Assembly: GCA_030452365.1 (NCBI GenBank)
Contig: JAKDMK010000116.1
Coordinates: 1-7,144, forward strand
Direction of reading: 5' to 3'
Source: Nitrococcus sp.
Lineage (GTDB): Bacteria; Pseudomonadota; Gammaproteobacteria; Nitrococcales; Nitrococcaceae
Length of the DNA: 7,144 bases
The notes under the pieces are model-generated. The model was not told the origin of the DNA, searched no databases, and saw only the letters and a list, made by a program, of their open reading frames with translations. The translations under genes and the position numbers were made by a program. This document shows, in pieces, positions 1-4,504 of the stretch (the first letter of the stretch is position 1; every line of letters starts with the position of its first letter).

Positions 1-36
1 TGGGTACATAGTCCATGTGGCCGTGTGACTTGACCT

Positions 37-58
37 CCGCCAAGACTGCTTGAGGCGG
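37..58. other. Small imperfect hairpin in the left-edge gap
   Basis: Positions 37-44 (CCGCCAAG) can pair with 49-51 (CTT) plus 54-58 (GGCGG) around a four-base loop, with a two-base bulge at 52-53. No gene is visible in the 137 bases left of the YfdX stop codon. No T-run follows on either strand, so there is no direct sign that this is a terminator. Confidence 0.25.
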
Positions 59-92
59 TCCCTGCCGTCCATGGCGTGCGCCCTGCTGCCAA

Positions 93-118
93 TAGGGGCA
101 CGATGCGCCGTGCCCCTA
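93..118 (-). terminator. Stem-loop after the YfdX gene, probable terminator
   Basis: Positions 93-102 and 109-118 are perfect 10-base inverted repeats (TAGGGGCACG / CGTGCCCCTA) around a six-base loop. On the minus strand this hairpin begins about 20 bases after the YfdX stop codon, where a terminator would be expected. The T-tract that should follow is poor (TATTGG). It may therefore be a weak intrinsic terminator or an RNA 3'-end protecting hairpin. Confidence 0.5.
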
Positions 119-137
119 CTAGGGAATATAGTGGGAA

Positions 138-1064
138 TCAACCTTGTGCGGCTGAACTGGCTCCAAACCAGCGGTCGACCTGGTCATGCCACGCGGTGAT
201 CTTGTCCTCCGCGTTTTTAGCCCCGCCTTGTTTGATGTTCTGCGCCAGTGAGTTGATCTCTTGAAGCAAGTCGCTGACCTGCTTGGCGCGGTTATCACCC
301 ACTTGATTCTGATACTTCTGCAGGGCATTAGCCGCCTCCAGCAATGCGAAACGGGCATCCTGGGCCCGATCCTGTTGCACGAGATTGCGCGCCAGCAATA
401 GATTCGCCCGTGCTTCCCGCAACGGAATGGCTATGGTGACATACGAGAAATCCACCGCCTGGGTCTGGATGAGGGCGAGGGCCAGGTCCGCGCTTTGCGG
501 ATTCCCGTTGTCGTTATCAAGCGCTTTTTGGGCGGCTTTTAGGCGTGTCTTGGCCTCGGCGACATTCAGGGTCACCTGAGAGTAGTCCAGTAGCAGCTCT
601 ATCGTGGTGGGCGGTAATCCAGCCTTCTTGGCGGCCTCCTTTTTCGCCTCCATGACGGGGTCCAATACCGCAACCTTGTCCAGATCGTCGTAGAGCCCGA
701 CCACCAGCGGTTGAACCTTTCGCTTGTCCTTATAGGACATACCGCTCGCCTTAACACTCGTAGCGACGGTGTAGGTGGGCAATGCCGACTCAACGATGTT
801 CACAAGCGTCATGGCCTTTTGCAGATTCTGCTTGGCCGCTTCGACATTGTTCGCGGCGATTGCATGGCGCGCCTGGTCGACGTGTACAAGTATGCGCCCG
901 GCCGCGAAAGAGACAGCCACACGTTCCTTGGCGCTCAAGGTTGCGTTAGGCTGCGTGTTGATGTCCGCGGTGATGCTGGACTCCTGTGCGGATGCGGTGC
1001 CGCCAAAGATTAAGGCAAGGGCGAAGGGTATTGTGGCAGCGGTCCTTGGGTGACGGTTGTTCAC
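138..1064 (-). CDS. YfdX family periplasmic protein
   Basis: This 308-residue protein matches the YfdX family in its helical central and C-terminal parts. Family members are periplasmic or secreted, mostly alpha-helical proteins. E. coli yfdX belongs to the acid and multidrug response controlled by EvgA; the molecular function is unsettled, with chaperone-like and small-molecule-binding roles proposed. Visible here: a signal peptide with arginines at 4 and 7, a hydrophobic stretch at about 12-22 and a likely signal peptidase I site after Ala-Ser-Ala (24-26). Long alanine- and glutamine-rich amphipathic helices follow, including Leu-Leu-Leu-Asp-Tyr-Ser at 157-162. The start is GTG at 1062-1064, chosen because GGAGGG lies six bases upstream and the signal peptide begins there. 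The gene appears monocistronic, with its own leader containing an inverted repeat and a hairpin after the stop. Family assignment is good; any specific role is inferred. Confidence 0.9.
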   Translation of the reverse strand: MNNRHPRTAATIPFALALIFGGTASAQESSITADINTQPNATLSAKERVAVSFAAGRILVHVDQARHAIAANNVEAAKQNLQKAMTLVNIVESALPTYTVATSVKASGMSYKDKRKVQPLVVGLYDDLDKVAVLDPVMEAKKEAAKKAGLPPTTIELLLDYSQVTLNVAEAKTRLKAAQKALDNDNGNPQSADLALALIQTQAVDFSYVTIAIPLREARANLLLARNLVQQDRAQDARFALLEAANALQKYQNQVGDNRAKQVSDLLQEINSLAQNIKQGGAKNAEDKITAWHDQVDRWFGASSAAQG

Positions 1065-1070
1065 GAGTTT

Positions 1071-1076
1071 CCCTCC
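1071..1076 (-). promoter_or_regulatory. Ribosome binding site deciding a GTG start
   Basis: On the minus strand GGAGGG sits six bases before GTG at 1062-1064. No ATG in the frame fits the signal peptide as well, so this site fixes the unusual start of the YfdX gene. Confidence 0.75.
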
Positions 1077-1078
1077 GT

Positions 1079-1138
1079 GACACGGTATTGATTGATTCGA
1101 CCTGCGATTTCACGGACAACTCCGTTCAATACGGTGTC
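1079..1138. promoter_or_regulatory. Inverted repeat in the leader of the YfdX gene
   Basis: Arms at 1079-1091 and 1126-1138 are 13 bases each and match as an inverted repeat at 12 of 13 positions (GACACGGTATTGA / TCAATACGGTGTC). Between them lies a smaller perfect inverted repeat, ACGGA (1112-1116) / TCCGT (1121-1125). The arm nearer the gene ends two bases from the ribosome binding site. It could be a dyad operator with half sites about four helical turns apart, or a leader RNA hairpin that hides or exposes the ribosome binding site. I saw no clear sigma-70 promoter in this gap. Confidence 0.45.
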
Positions 1139-1208
1139 CTTGGCAGTCGTTCGATCTCTCTAACCTGAAAAATGCGATGGCTTTACCGAGCTGGCGAACA
1201 AGCAATCC

Positions 1209-1259
1209 TGCCACTCGCCTGAGCCAGCCGTTGCGGGCTATCGTCTCAAGCGAGTGGCA
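1209..1259 (-). terminator. Stem-loop after the CsbD gene, probable terminator
   Basis: A 15-base stem pairs 1209-1223 with 1245-1259, and a small inner stem (AGCC/GGCT) lies inside the loop. The one imperfect position is a C-A mismatch in a plus-strand transcript but a U-G wobble in a minus-strand transcript, so the hairpin is complete only in RNA from csbD. It starts about 13 bases after the csbD stop. The downstream sequence is only mildly T-rich (TTGCTTGTT), so termination may be partial, or the hairpin may stabilise the mRNA end. Confidence 0.6.
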
Positions 1260-1272
1260 TACAAGGGCTGGT

Positions 1273-1470
1273 TTATAGGCGGCCCTCGAAGTCCTTGACC
1301 TGCCTATCCGCTTCCTCCTTGTTTATTCCATATCTTTCCTGAATCTTACCCACCAGCACTTCCCGGTGGCCGTCGATTTGATCGAGCTCATCATCGGTCA
1401 GCTTGCCCCATTGAGTACGCGCGTTTCCTTTAAACTGCTTCCAATTGCCTTTGATCTGATCCCAGTTCAT
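1273..1470 (-). CDS. CsbD family stress-response protein
   Basis: This 65-residue protein has the standard length and pattern of the CsbD/YjbJ family: an N-terminal Met-Asn-Trp-Asp, a Gly-Asn-Trp-Lys-Gln-Phe-Lys-Gly segment at 8-15, Trp-Gly-Lys-Leu-Thr-Asp-Asp at 21-27, a Gly-Lys-Ile-Gln-Glu-Arg-Tyr-Gly segment near 42-49, and a C-terminal acidic helix. Bacillus csbD is under sigma-B and E. coli yjbJ is abundant in stationary phase; the biochemical role is unknown. It is probably a small cytosolic helical protein. The ATG at 1468-1470 is supported by GGAGGT six bases upstream (1477-1482). It appears to be transcribed alone, with a strong stem-loop directly after its stop. Confidence 0.93.
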   Translation of the reverse strand: MNWDQIKGNWKQFKGNARTQWGKLTDDELDQIDGHREVLVGKIQERYGINKEEADRQVKDFEGRL

Positions 1471-1493
1471 AACCCGACCTCCGTCTATTTCGA

Positions 1494-1522
1494 ATAATAC
1501 GCATCACCATACGTATCCAAAA
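1494..1522 (-). promoter_or_regulatory. Possible promoter of the CsbD gene
   Basis: On the minus strand TATTAT (1494-1499) lies 17 bases downstream of TTTTGG (1517-1522). The -10 box is reasonable and the -35 box poor, a pattern compatible with a stationary-phase sigma factor, as known for csbD relatives. The leader would be only about 20 bases. This is a guess from spacing and composition. Confidence 0.25.
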
Positions 1523-1808
1523 GTACCCGATTCTCGCAATTTCAATTTCTGCGCTGTGGCACGATATTATGGACATCTCTATTAACTAGTAGTTCCTTAC
1601 GTTCCCGATCTGTCGCAACCGCGATGTGCGGTCGAGGTCTTCCGTTACCAAAGCTGGGCAGGCGAACCCAACGTTTGCCATTCGGACCCGCTCGCAGGCC
1701 AATGGTCGGGGCTGCATCAATAGGGGATAAGCCCGCGGTCGTTGCGTGATCGCCCTTGGGACGATGCTATCAAGCTCTGGTGACAGATAGGTTGGAAGGG
1801 CGGGTAGA

Positions 1809-1840
1809 GGCGGCGCGGGATACCTCGTCCACACGCCGCC
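1809..1840 (-). terminator. Weak GC-rich inverted repeat after the OmpA-like gene
   Basis: GGCGGCG (1809-1815) and CGCCGCC (1834-1840) form a 7-base perfect stem with an 18-base loop, starting about 24 bases after the stop codon of the OmpA-like gene on the minus strand. No T-run follows. It could be a weak terminator or coincidence in GC-rich DNA. Confidence 0.25.
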
Positions 1841-1864
1841 ACCAGAGTGATGCTTTGCCGCAAT

Positions 1865-2671
1865 CTATCGCATGTTGCCTTGCAGCTCGCTAGTAACGTC
1901 CGGGACACCCGCGCCCAGGATCACGAACTCCACGCGGCGATTGCGCGCGCGCCCGGCCTCAGTGCTGTTGGGCGCCACCGGATTTGCCTCGCCATAGCCG
2001 ACCACGGTCATGCGCCCGGACGCGACCCCGCGTGCCATCATCGCATCGGCCACGGACTGGGCACGGCGCTCGGAGAGCCGCTGATTATAGGCCATCGAGC
2101 CCACGCTATCGGTGTAGCCTTCGACCCGCACCCGGTAGTTCGGGTGCTCCCGCAGGAAGCTCGCCAGCTTGTCGAGCGGGGCGTCGGCGGCGGCGCTGAG
2201 CTCGGCGCTGTCGAAGGCGAACAGCACGTCGCCAATTGTGAGGACGATGCCCCGCGCCGTCTGCTTGGGCTTGAGCTCGCTGAGCTGCTCCTTGAGCTCC
2301 TCGATCTGGCGGCCGCGGGAGTGGAGCCGCAGTGTATCGCGCTGCTCCATGATCAGCTCGGCTTGCGCGGCGGCGGCCTGCTCCGCCGCCATGGCCTGGG
2401 CGATCTGGGCACGCCCAAGCGCCATATACGCCAAATGCTCGGCACGTGGCCGATCCTGCTCCTGCGTCCAGGCAGTCTGCGCCTCCTGCAGGGTGTCTTG
2501 TGCCCGTTGCAGCTCCGCCGCGGTGTAGCGCTGAACCTGAACATCGGCGGTTGCCGCGGCGACCGCCTGCTGCGCGCGCTCGATGGCGGGAAGCGCTGGT
2601 TGCGTGGGATTTCCGACGCAAGCCGTGAGTAAGACCCCTACGAGTAGGCAGGTTAGGGTGCGTTTGTTCAT
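1865..2671 (-). CDS. Lipoprotein with DUF4398-like helix and OmpA C-terminal domain
   Basis: This 268-residue outer-membrane lipoprotein probably tethers the envelope to peptidoglycan. It has a lipobox Leu-Thr-Ala-Cys with lipidated Cys18 and no Asp at +2, so export to the outer membrane is expected. Residues about 25-110 form an alanine- and glutamine-rich helix of the DUF4398 type, followed by a charged coiled-coil stretch to about 135. Residues about 142-252 are an OmpA-like domain: Gly-Asp-Val-Leu-Phe-Ala-Phe-Asp at 147-154, Thr-Asp-Ser at 187-189, Leu-Ser-Glu-Arg-Arg-Ala at 199-204, and Asn-Arg-Arg-Val-Glu-Phe at 244-249. Asp188 and Arg203 are the likely diaminopimelate-binding pair. The start overlaps the stop of the upstream DUF4398 gene by one base (TAATG), with AGGAGG seven bases upstream, which suggests translational coupling. 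Assignment is secure; partner proteins are inferred. Confidence 0.93.
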   Translation of the reverse strand: MNKRTLTCLLVGVLLTACVGNPTQPALPAIERAQQAVAAATADVQVQRYTAAELQRAQDTLQEAQTAWTQEQDRPRAEHLAYMALGRAQIAQAMAAEQAAAAQAELIMEQRDTLRLHSRGRQIEELKEQLSELKPKQTARGIVLTIGDVLFAFDSAELSAAADAPLDKLASFLREHPNYRVRVEGYTDSVGSMAYNQRLSERRAQSVADAMMARGVASGRMTVVGYGEANPVAPNSTEAGRARNRRVEFVILGAGVPDVTSELQGNMR

Positions 2672-3066
2672 TATTCAGCCTCCTCTCGTTGCAGGCCCTC
2701 GTGCAGCGTCTCCAGGGTCTCCCCCAGTTCTGCTTTTCGTTCCTGCGCTTGTCGTGCCTCGGCCTGTGCCTGTGCCAAGTTAGCGGCCAGGGTCGCCTCC
2801 TCGGCGAGGCGGCGGGCTTTGGTGTAATCCTCCTTGGTGGCATTGGCCTTATTGATAAGGCTGCGGGCCTGCGCAAGCTTTTTTTCGGCCTCGTACAAAG
2901 CCACCGATTGGGTATCTTCGGTCACCTCTTGGTTTGCCTGCATGATCGCGTGCTCCGCCGTGGCGAGCGCCTTCTCGGGCTTCTCGAGTGGCACGGAAGT
3001 ACAGGCCGCAAGCAAAATGGCCGATGCCAGCACAATGAGAAAGCGTATGGGTATCGTCGATCGCAT
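2671..3066 (-). CDS. DUF4398 domain-containing lipoprotein
   Basis: This 131-residue protein has a lipoprotein signal (lipobox Leu-Ala-Ala-Cys, Cys22, with Thr at +2), so it is probably anchored in the outer membrane facing the periplasm. The rest is almost wholly amphipathic helix rich in Ala, Glu, Gln and Lys, with a pattern typical of DUF4398 (a Lys-Ala-Leu-Ala-Thr-Ala-Glu-His stretch near 32-39, and a Tyr-Thr-Lys-Ala-Arg-Arg-Leu-Ala-Glu-Glu stretch near 80-89). DUF4398 has no established biochemical function but often occurs beside or fused to OmpA domains, as here. The ATG at 3064-3066 follows AAGGAG with six-base spacing. It is the first gene of a two-gene operon, and its stop is shared with the start of the OmpA-domain gene. 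The two products may form a mixed coiled coil, which is an inference. Confidence 0.88.
   Translation of the reverse strand: MRSTIPIRFLIVLASAILLAACTSVPLEKPEKALATAEHAIMQANQEVTEDTQSVALYEAEKKLAQARSLINKANATKEDYTKARRLAEEATLAANLAQAQAEARQAQERKAELGETLETLHEGLQREEAE
2679..2684 (-). promoter_or_regulatory. Strong ribosome binding site inside the upstream gene
   Basis: AGGAGG lies seven bases before the ATG of the OmpA-domain gene and within the last codons of the DUF4398 gene. With the TAATG overlap it indicates coupled but independently strong initiation, perhaps to make more of the second protein. Confidence 0.7.
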
Positions 3067-3101
3067 TCCTTGCTCCTTGTCTAGTTGGATTATTTGATGC
3101 T

Positions 3102-3130
3102 CGATTCGGCGTGCCGAGCACGGCGATTCG
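3102..3130. repeat. Small hairpin flanked by 7-base direct repeats
   Basis: CGTGC (3110-3114) and GCACG (3118-3122) form a 5-bp stem with a three-base loop. The 7-mer CGATTCG occurs on both sides, at 3102-3108 and 3124-3130. It lies in the leader or promoter of the DUF4398 operon, about 35-65 bases before its start codon. It could be a protein binding site; evidence is limited to the symmetry. Confidence 0.3.
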
Positions 3131-3402
3131 AACTCTTGGACACGTAGTCGGGACCTTTGGTTCCGCGCACGTTAGCGAGTTGGCGAGTGCCCACCGCACT
3201 TGTGTAAGGCATTTTCCGACACACACACGCAATCTGTCGTCATTTAGCGACATTGATAATGGTCGAATAAACGATTTGAAACTATTGCCAGAGCGCGCGG
3301 TCTATCCAGTTAAACGTTACGTTTTTGACGTTCGCCACGGTTGCAAAACGCTAGATAAGGTTCAGCAAAAATCGACAATGAGCAAATCCCGAACACCCCG
3401 CA

Positions 3403-3418
3403 TCCCCAATAGTGGGGA
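3403..3418. promoter_or_regulatory. Palindrome, possible operator
   Basis: TCCCCA (3403-3408) and TGGGGA (3413-3418) are perfect inverted half sites spaced by four bases. A consensus-like TTGACA follows at 3426-3431, but no AT-rich -10 box is found 16-19 bases further on, so I do not call a full promoter. The spacing suits a dimeric regulator for the divergent genes. The regulator is unknown. Confidence 0.35.
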
Positions 3419-3497
3419 CTATGCGTTGACAAGCTCGGCAGAGTCTTGCTCGAGTGTAACGACTTCCCCCTTCCGCGCAGGATACCTTTCCCGTGTT

Positions 3498-3581
3498 GTC
3501 ATTCTGCGCGGAGCCGTAAGGCGAAGTCGCAGAATCTAGTCGCTGGATCCTGCGACTCCGCTCCGCTGCGCGCAGGATGAC
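3498..3581. repeat. REP-like double-hairpin element
   Basis: Two arms, 3498-3536 and 3545-3581, are imperfect inverted copies of each other around an eight-base spacer. Each arm is also a small palindrome by itself: ATTCTGC / GCAGAAT in the left arm and ATCCTGCG / CGCAGGAT in the right. The DNA can therefore fold as one long hairpin or two short ones, like paired REP elements. A third partial match, CGCGCAGGAT, lies at 3474-3483. The element ends about 35 bases before the ribosome binding site of the small lipoprotein. Such elements are usually multi-copy in a genome, which cannot be checked here. Confidence 0.65.
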
Positions 3582-3614
3582 GGGGGTGAGTAGTTACGCT
3601 CGAGTTACAAATCT

Positions 3615-3620
3615 GGAGGA
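3615..3620 (+). promoter_or_regulatory. Ribosome binding site deciding the start of the small lipoprotein
   Basis: GGAGGA lies seven bases before ATG at 3628. An in-frame ATG at 3622 is only one base from it, and the ATG at 3577 sits inside the REP-like repeat, so 3628 is the supported start. Confidence 0.7.
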
Positions 3621-3627
3621 GATGATC

Positions 3628-3843
3628 ATGAAAATCCGAAACTTACTTTTCTTTCTCATGCTTGCATGCACTCTGACTTTCGCGCTGAGCGCATGTGATA
3701 GAGAGGGTCCGGCTGAGGAGGCGGGTGAAAGCGTTGATCAGGCCGCCGAACGGACCGGCGAGGCGGCGGAAGATACTATGAACCAAGCGCAGGAAAAGAT
3801 GGAGGACATGGGTGATAAGGTCGAGCGAAAAACGGATCAGTGA
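3628..3843 (+). CDS. Small putative lipoprotein with charged amphipathic helix
   Basis: This 71-residue protein starts with Lys2 and Arg4, a hydrophobic run to about residue 19 and a lipobox Leu-Ser-Ala-Cys with Cys23. Residue 24 is Asp, which in enterobacterial Lol sorting would favour retention in the inner membrane. The mature part of about 48 residues is highly charged and rich in Glu, Ala, Asp and Lys, predicting one amphipathic helix (for example Gln-Ala-Ala-Glu-Arg-Thr-Gly-Glu-Ala-Ala near 38-47). It resembles other small stress-associated lipoproteins and late-embryogenesis-like or YtxH-like helices in composition, but I cannot name a family. It probably has its own promoter upstream and is followed by 230 noncoding bases. 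It is a likely real gene because of its strong ribosome binding site and clear signal sequence. Confidence 0.8.
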   Translation: MKIRNLLFFLMLACTLTFALSACDREGPAEEAGESVDQAAERTGEAAEDTMNQAQEKMEDMGDKVERKTDQ

Positions 3844-3952
3844 TGGTGCGCTTGCACCTGAGCGTTTAGGAAATCGGCGATTTATTCGTCACATAGACAA
3901 AGCCTGCTGCGGACCCCATGCGCGGGCCAGTGTGCAGAGCTTCGTCACCCCG

Positions 3953-3984
3953 GCCTGTCTGCGTGCGGCTACGCACAGGCAGGC
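3953..3984 (+). other. Stem-loop between the small lipoprotein and DUF1328 genes
   Basis: GCCTGTCTG near 3953-3961 pairs with CAGGCAGGC near 3976-3984, allowing wobble and a small bulge, and the stem extends toward a short loop around GCGGCTA. It lies about 110 bases after the lipoprotein stop, and the following sequence is not U-rich. It may be a transcript-end hairpin or part of another short repeat. The remaining bases of the 3844-4074 gap hold no visible gene. Confidence 0.35.
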
Positions 3985-4020
3985 GCAGGTCAGCGTTTAT
4001 CTTAGTTTTGCTGGATTACG

Positions 4021-4058
4021 CACACCGCCCCTGGTGTGATCAGACAAATCTGCTCTGA
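4021..4058 (+). promoter_or_regulatory. Two tandem small hairpins in the DUF1328 leader
   Basis: CACACC (4021-4026) pairs with GGTGTG (4033-4038) around a six-base loop. TCAGA (4040-4044) pairs with TCTGA (4054-4058). They end just before the ribosome binding site AGAGGA (4062-4067). They could act as a terminator for upstream transcription or as leader structure. Support is sequence symmetry only. Confidence 0.3.
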
Positions 4059-4074
4059 GATAGAGGAAACGGCA

Positions 4075-4257
4075 ATGTTGTATTGGGCAATGGTATTCCT
4101 GGTCGTCGCGTTACTTGCGGCGTTTTTCGGCTTTTCAGGGATCGCGGGTACAGCAGCGGGATTTGCACAGATCCTGTTCATTATCTTCATAATACTTTTC
4201 ATCGTTTCTCTGGTGCTCAATCGCCGTGGTTCACGCGGCCGTGGTCCACACATTTGA
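4075..4257 (+). CDS. DUF1328 family small membrane protein
   Basis: This 60-residue protein opens with Met-Leu-Tyr-Trp-Ala and carries Phe-Ser-Gly-Ile-Ala-Gly-Thr-Ala-Ala-Gly at about 20-29, the signature of the DUF1328 (YtjA-like) family. Two hydrophobic segments, about residues 3-19 and 30-50, should span the inner membrane, and the tail is basic (Asn-Arg-Arg-Gly-Ser-Arg-Gly-Arg). Length is normal for the family. Function is unknown; members are often stress or stationary-phase expressed and lie near CsbD-type genes. I chose ATG 4075 rather than the in-frame ATG at 4036, because family members start at Met-Leu-Tyr-Trp and AGAGGA lies just upstream. Confidence 0.93.
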   Translation: MLYWAMVFLVVALLAAFFGFSGIAGTAAGFAQILFIIFIILFIVSLVLNRRGSRGRGPHI

Positions 4258-4286
4258 TTCGCTTTCTTGTATGAGGACAAGCGCAG

Positions 4287-4321
4287 GGTGCGAAGAACGG
4301 AACTACGCGATCTTCCGCACC
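4287..4321 (+). terminator. Stem-loop after the DUF1328 gene
   Basis: GGTGCGAAGA (4287-4296) pairs with TCTTCCGCACC (4311-4321), giving about ten base pairs with one bulged base and a 14-base loop. It begins about 30 bases after the DUF1328 stop. No U-run follows. It is a possible terminator or mRNA-protecting hairpin; the rest of the 4258-4504 gap shows no convincing gene. Confidence 0.35.
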
Positions 4322-4465
4322 TTGCGCACTTACCGCGATGGTTCGCAGGCCAACGTGAGGAGGCTTTGTCCCGCCGCCTGACCAGCGACCCCGCGGACGC
4401 GGTCAATCACGAATTGAAGCGGCGCACGCGCGTGCCTCGCCGAGTGCCCAGCGAATTTGAGTGCC

Positions 4466-4471
4466 TATAAT
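4466..4471 (+). promoter_or_regulatory. Likely -10 box of the radical SAM gene
   Basis: A perfect TATAAT lies 33 bases before the start codon, in otherwise GC-rich DNA. Transcription would start near 4478, leaving a leader of about 27 bases with AGGGA at 4494-4498. The -35 region (4443-4448, AGTGCC) is poor, so an activator or another sigma factor may be needed. Confidence 0.5.
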
Positions 4472-4504
4472 CTGGAGTTTCATGACCTTGTGTAGGGATG
4501 GCAC

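Larger units (their letters stand above)
1471..1864. other. Intergenic gap between the CsbD gene and the OmpA-like gene
   Basis: This 394-base gap holds no convincing gene. The minus-strand frames open here lack ribosome binding sites and family-like protein patterns. The end near csbD is AT-richer and probably carries its promoter, including an 8-base palindrome ATACGTAT at 1509-1516. The end near the OmpA-like gene has a GC-rich inverted repeat. I see nothing identifiable in the middle (about 1600-1800). Confidence 0.5.
3067..3627. other. Divergent intergenic region
   Basis: About 560 bases separate the minus-strand DUF4398 operon from the plus-strand small lipoprotein. It is AT-richer than the genes around it, especially 3240-3400. 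The reading frames that cross it have no ribosome binding site and no recognisable protein pattern, so I treat it as noncoding. It must hold both promoters, but I could not find a pair of good -35 and -10 boxes for either gene. It includes a hairpin flanked by direct repeats (3102-3130), a 16-bp palindrome (3403-3418) and a REP-like repeat (3498-3581). A small RNA here cannot be excluded. Confidence 0.5.

Noticed and set aside
1550..1575. Possible sigma-54 promoter (TGGCACG near 1557)
   Set aside because: There is no TTGC-type -12 element at the right spacing and no gene follows on that strand.
1847..2632. 261-codon plus-strand open frame
   Set aside because: It lies entirely opposite the OmpA-domain lipoprotein, whose family motifs are clear. 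The antisense frame is open because of GC-rich codon bias and shows no protein family pattern.
2106..2876. 256-codon minus-strand open frame
   Set aside because: It is a shifted frame across the two DUF4398 genes, low in complexity and rich in Arg and Pro, with no ribosome binding site.
3105..3180. tRNA-like T-loop (GAGTTCGAATC on the minus strand at 3125-3135)
   Set aside because: The T-stem pairs at only two of five positions and no matching acceptor stem or anticodon arm is found, so it is not a tRNA or a clear remnant.
3111..3539. 142-codon plus-strand open frame in the divergent gap
   Set aside because: It has no ribosome binding site, crosses the palindrome and runs into the REP-like repeat. 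Its composition does not look like a folded protein.
4267..4470. 67-codon plus-strand open frame between the DUF1328 and radical SAM genes
   Set aside because: It has no ribosome binding site, is very rich in Arg, and contains the stem-loop at 4287-4321. I could not exclude a gene fully but see no support.
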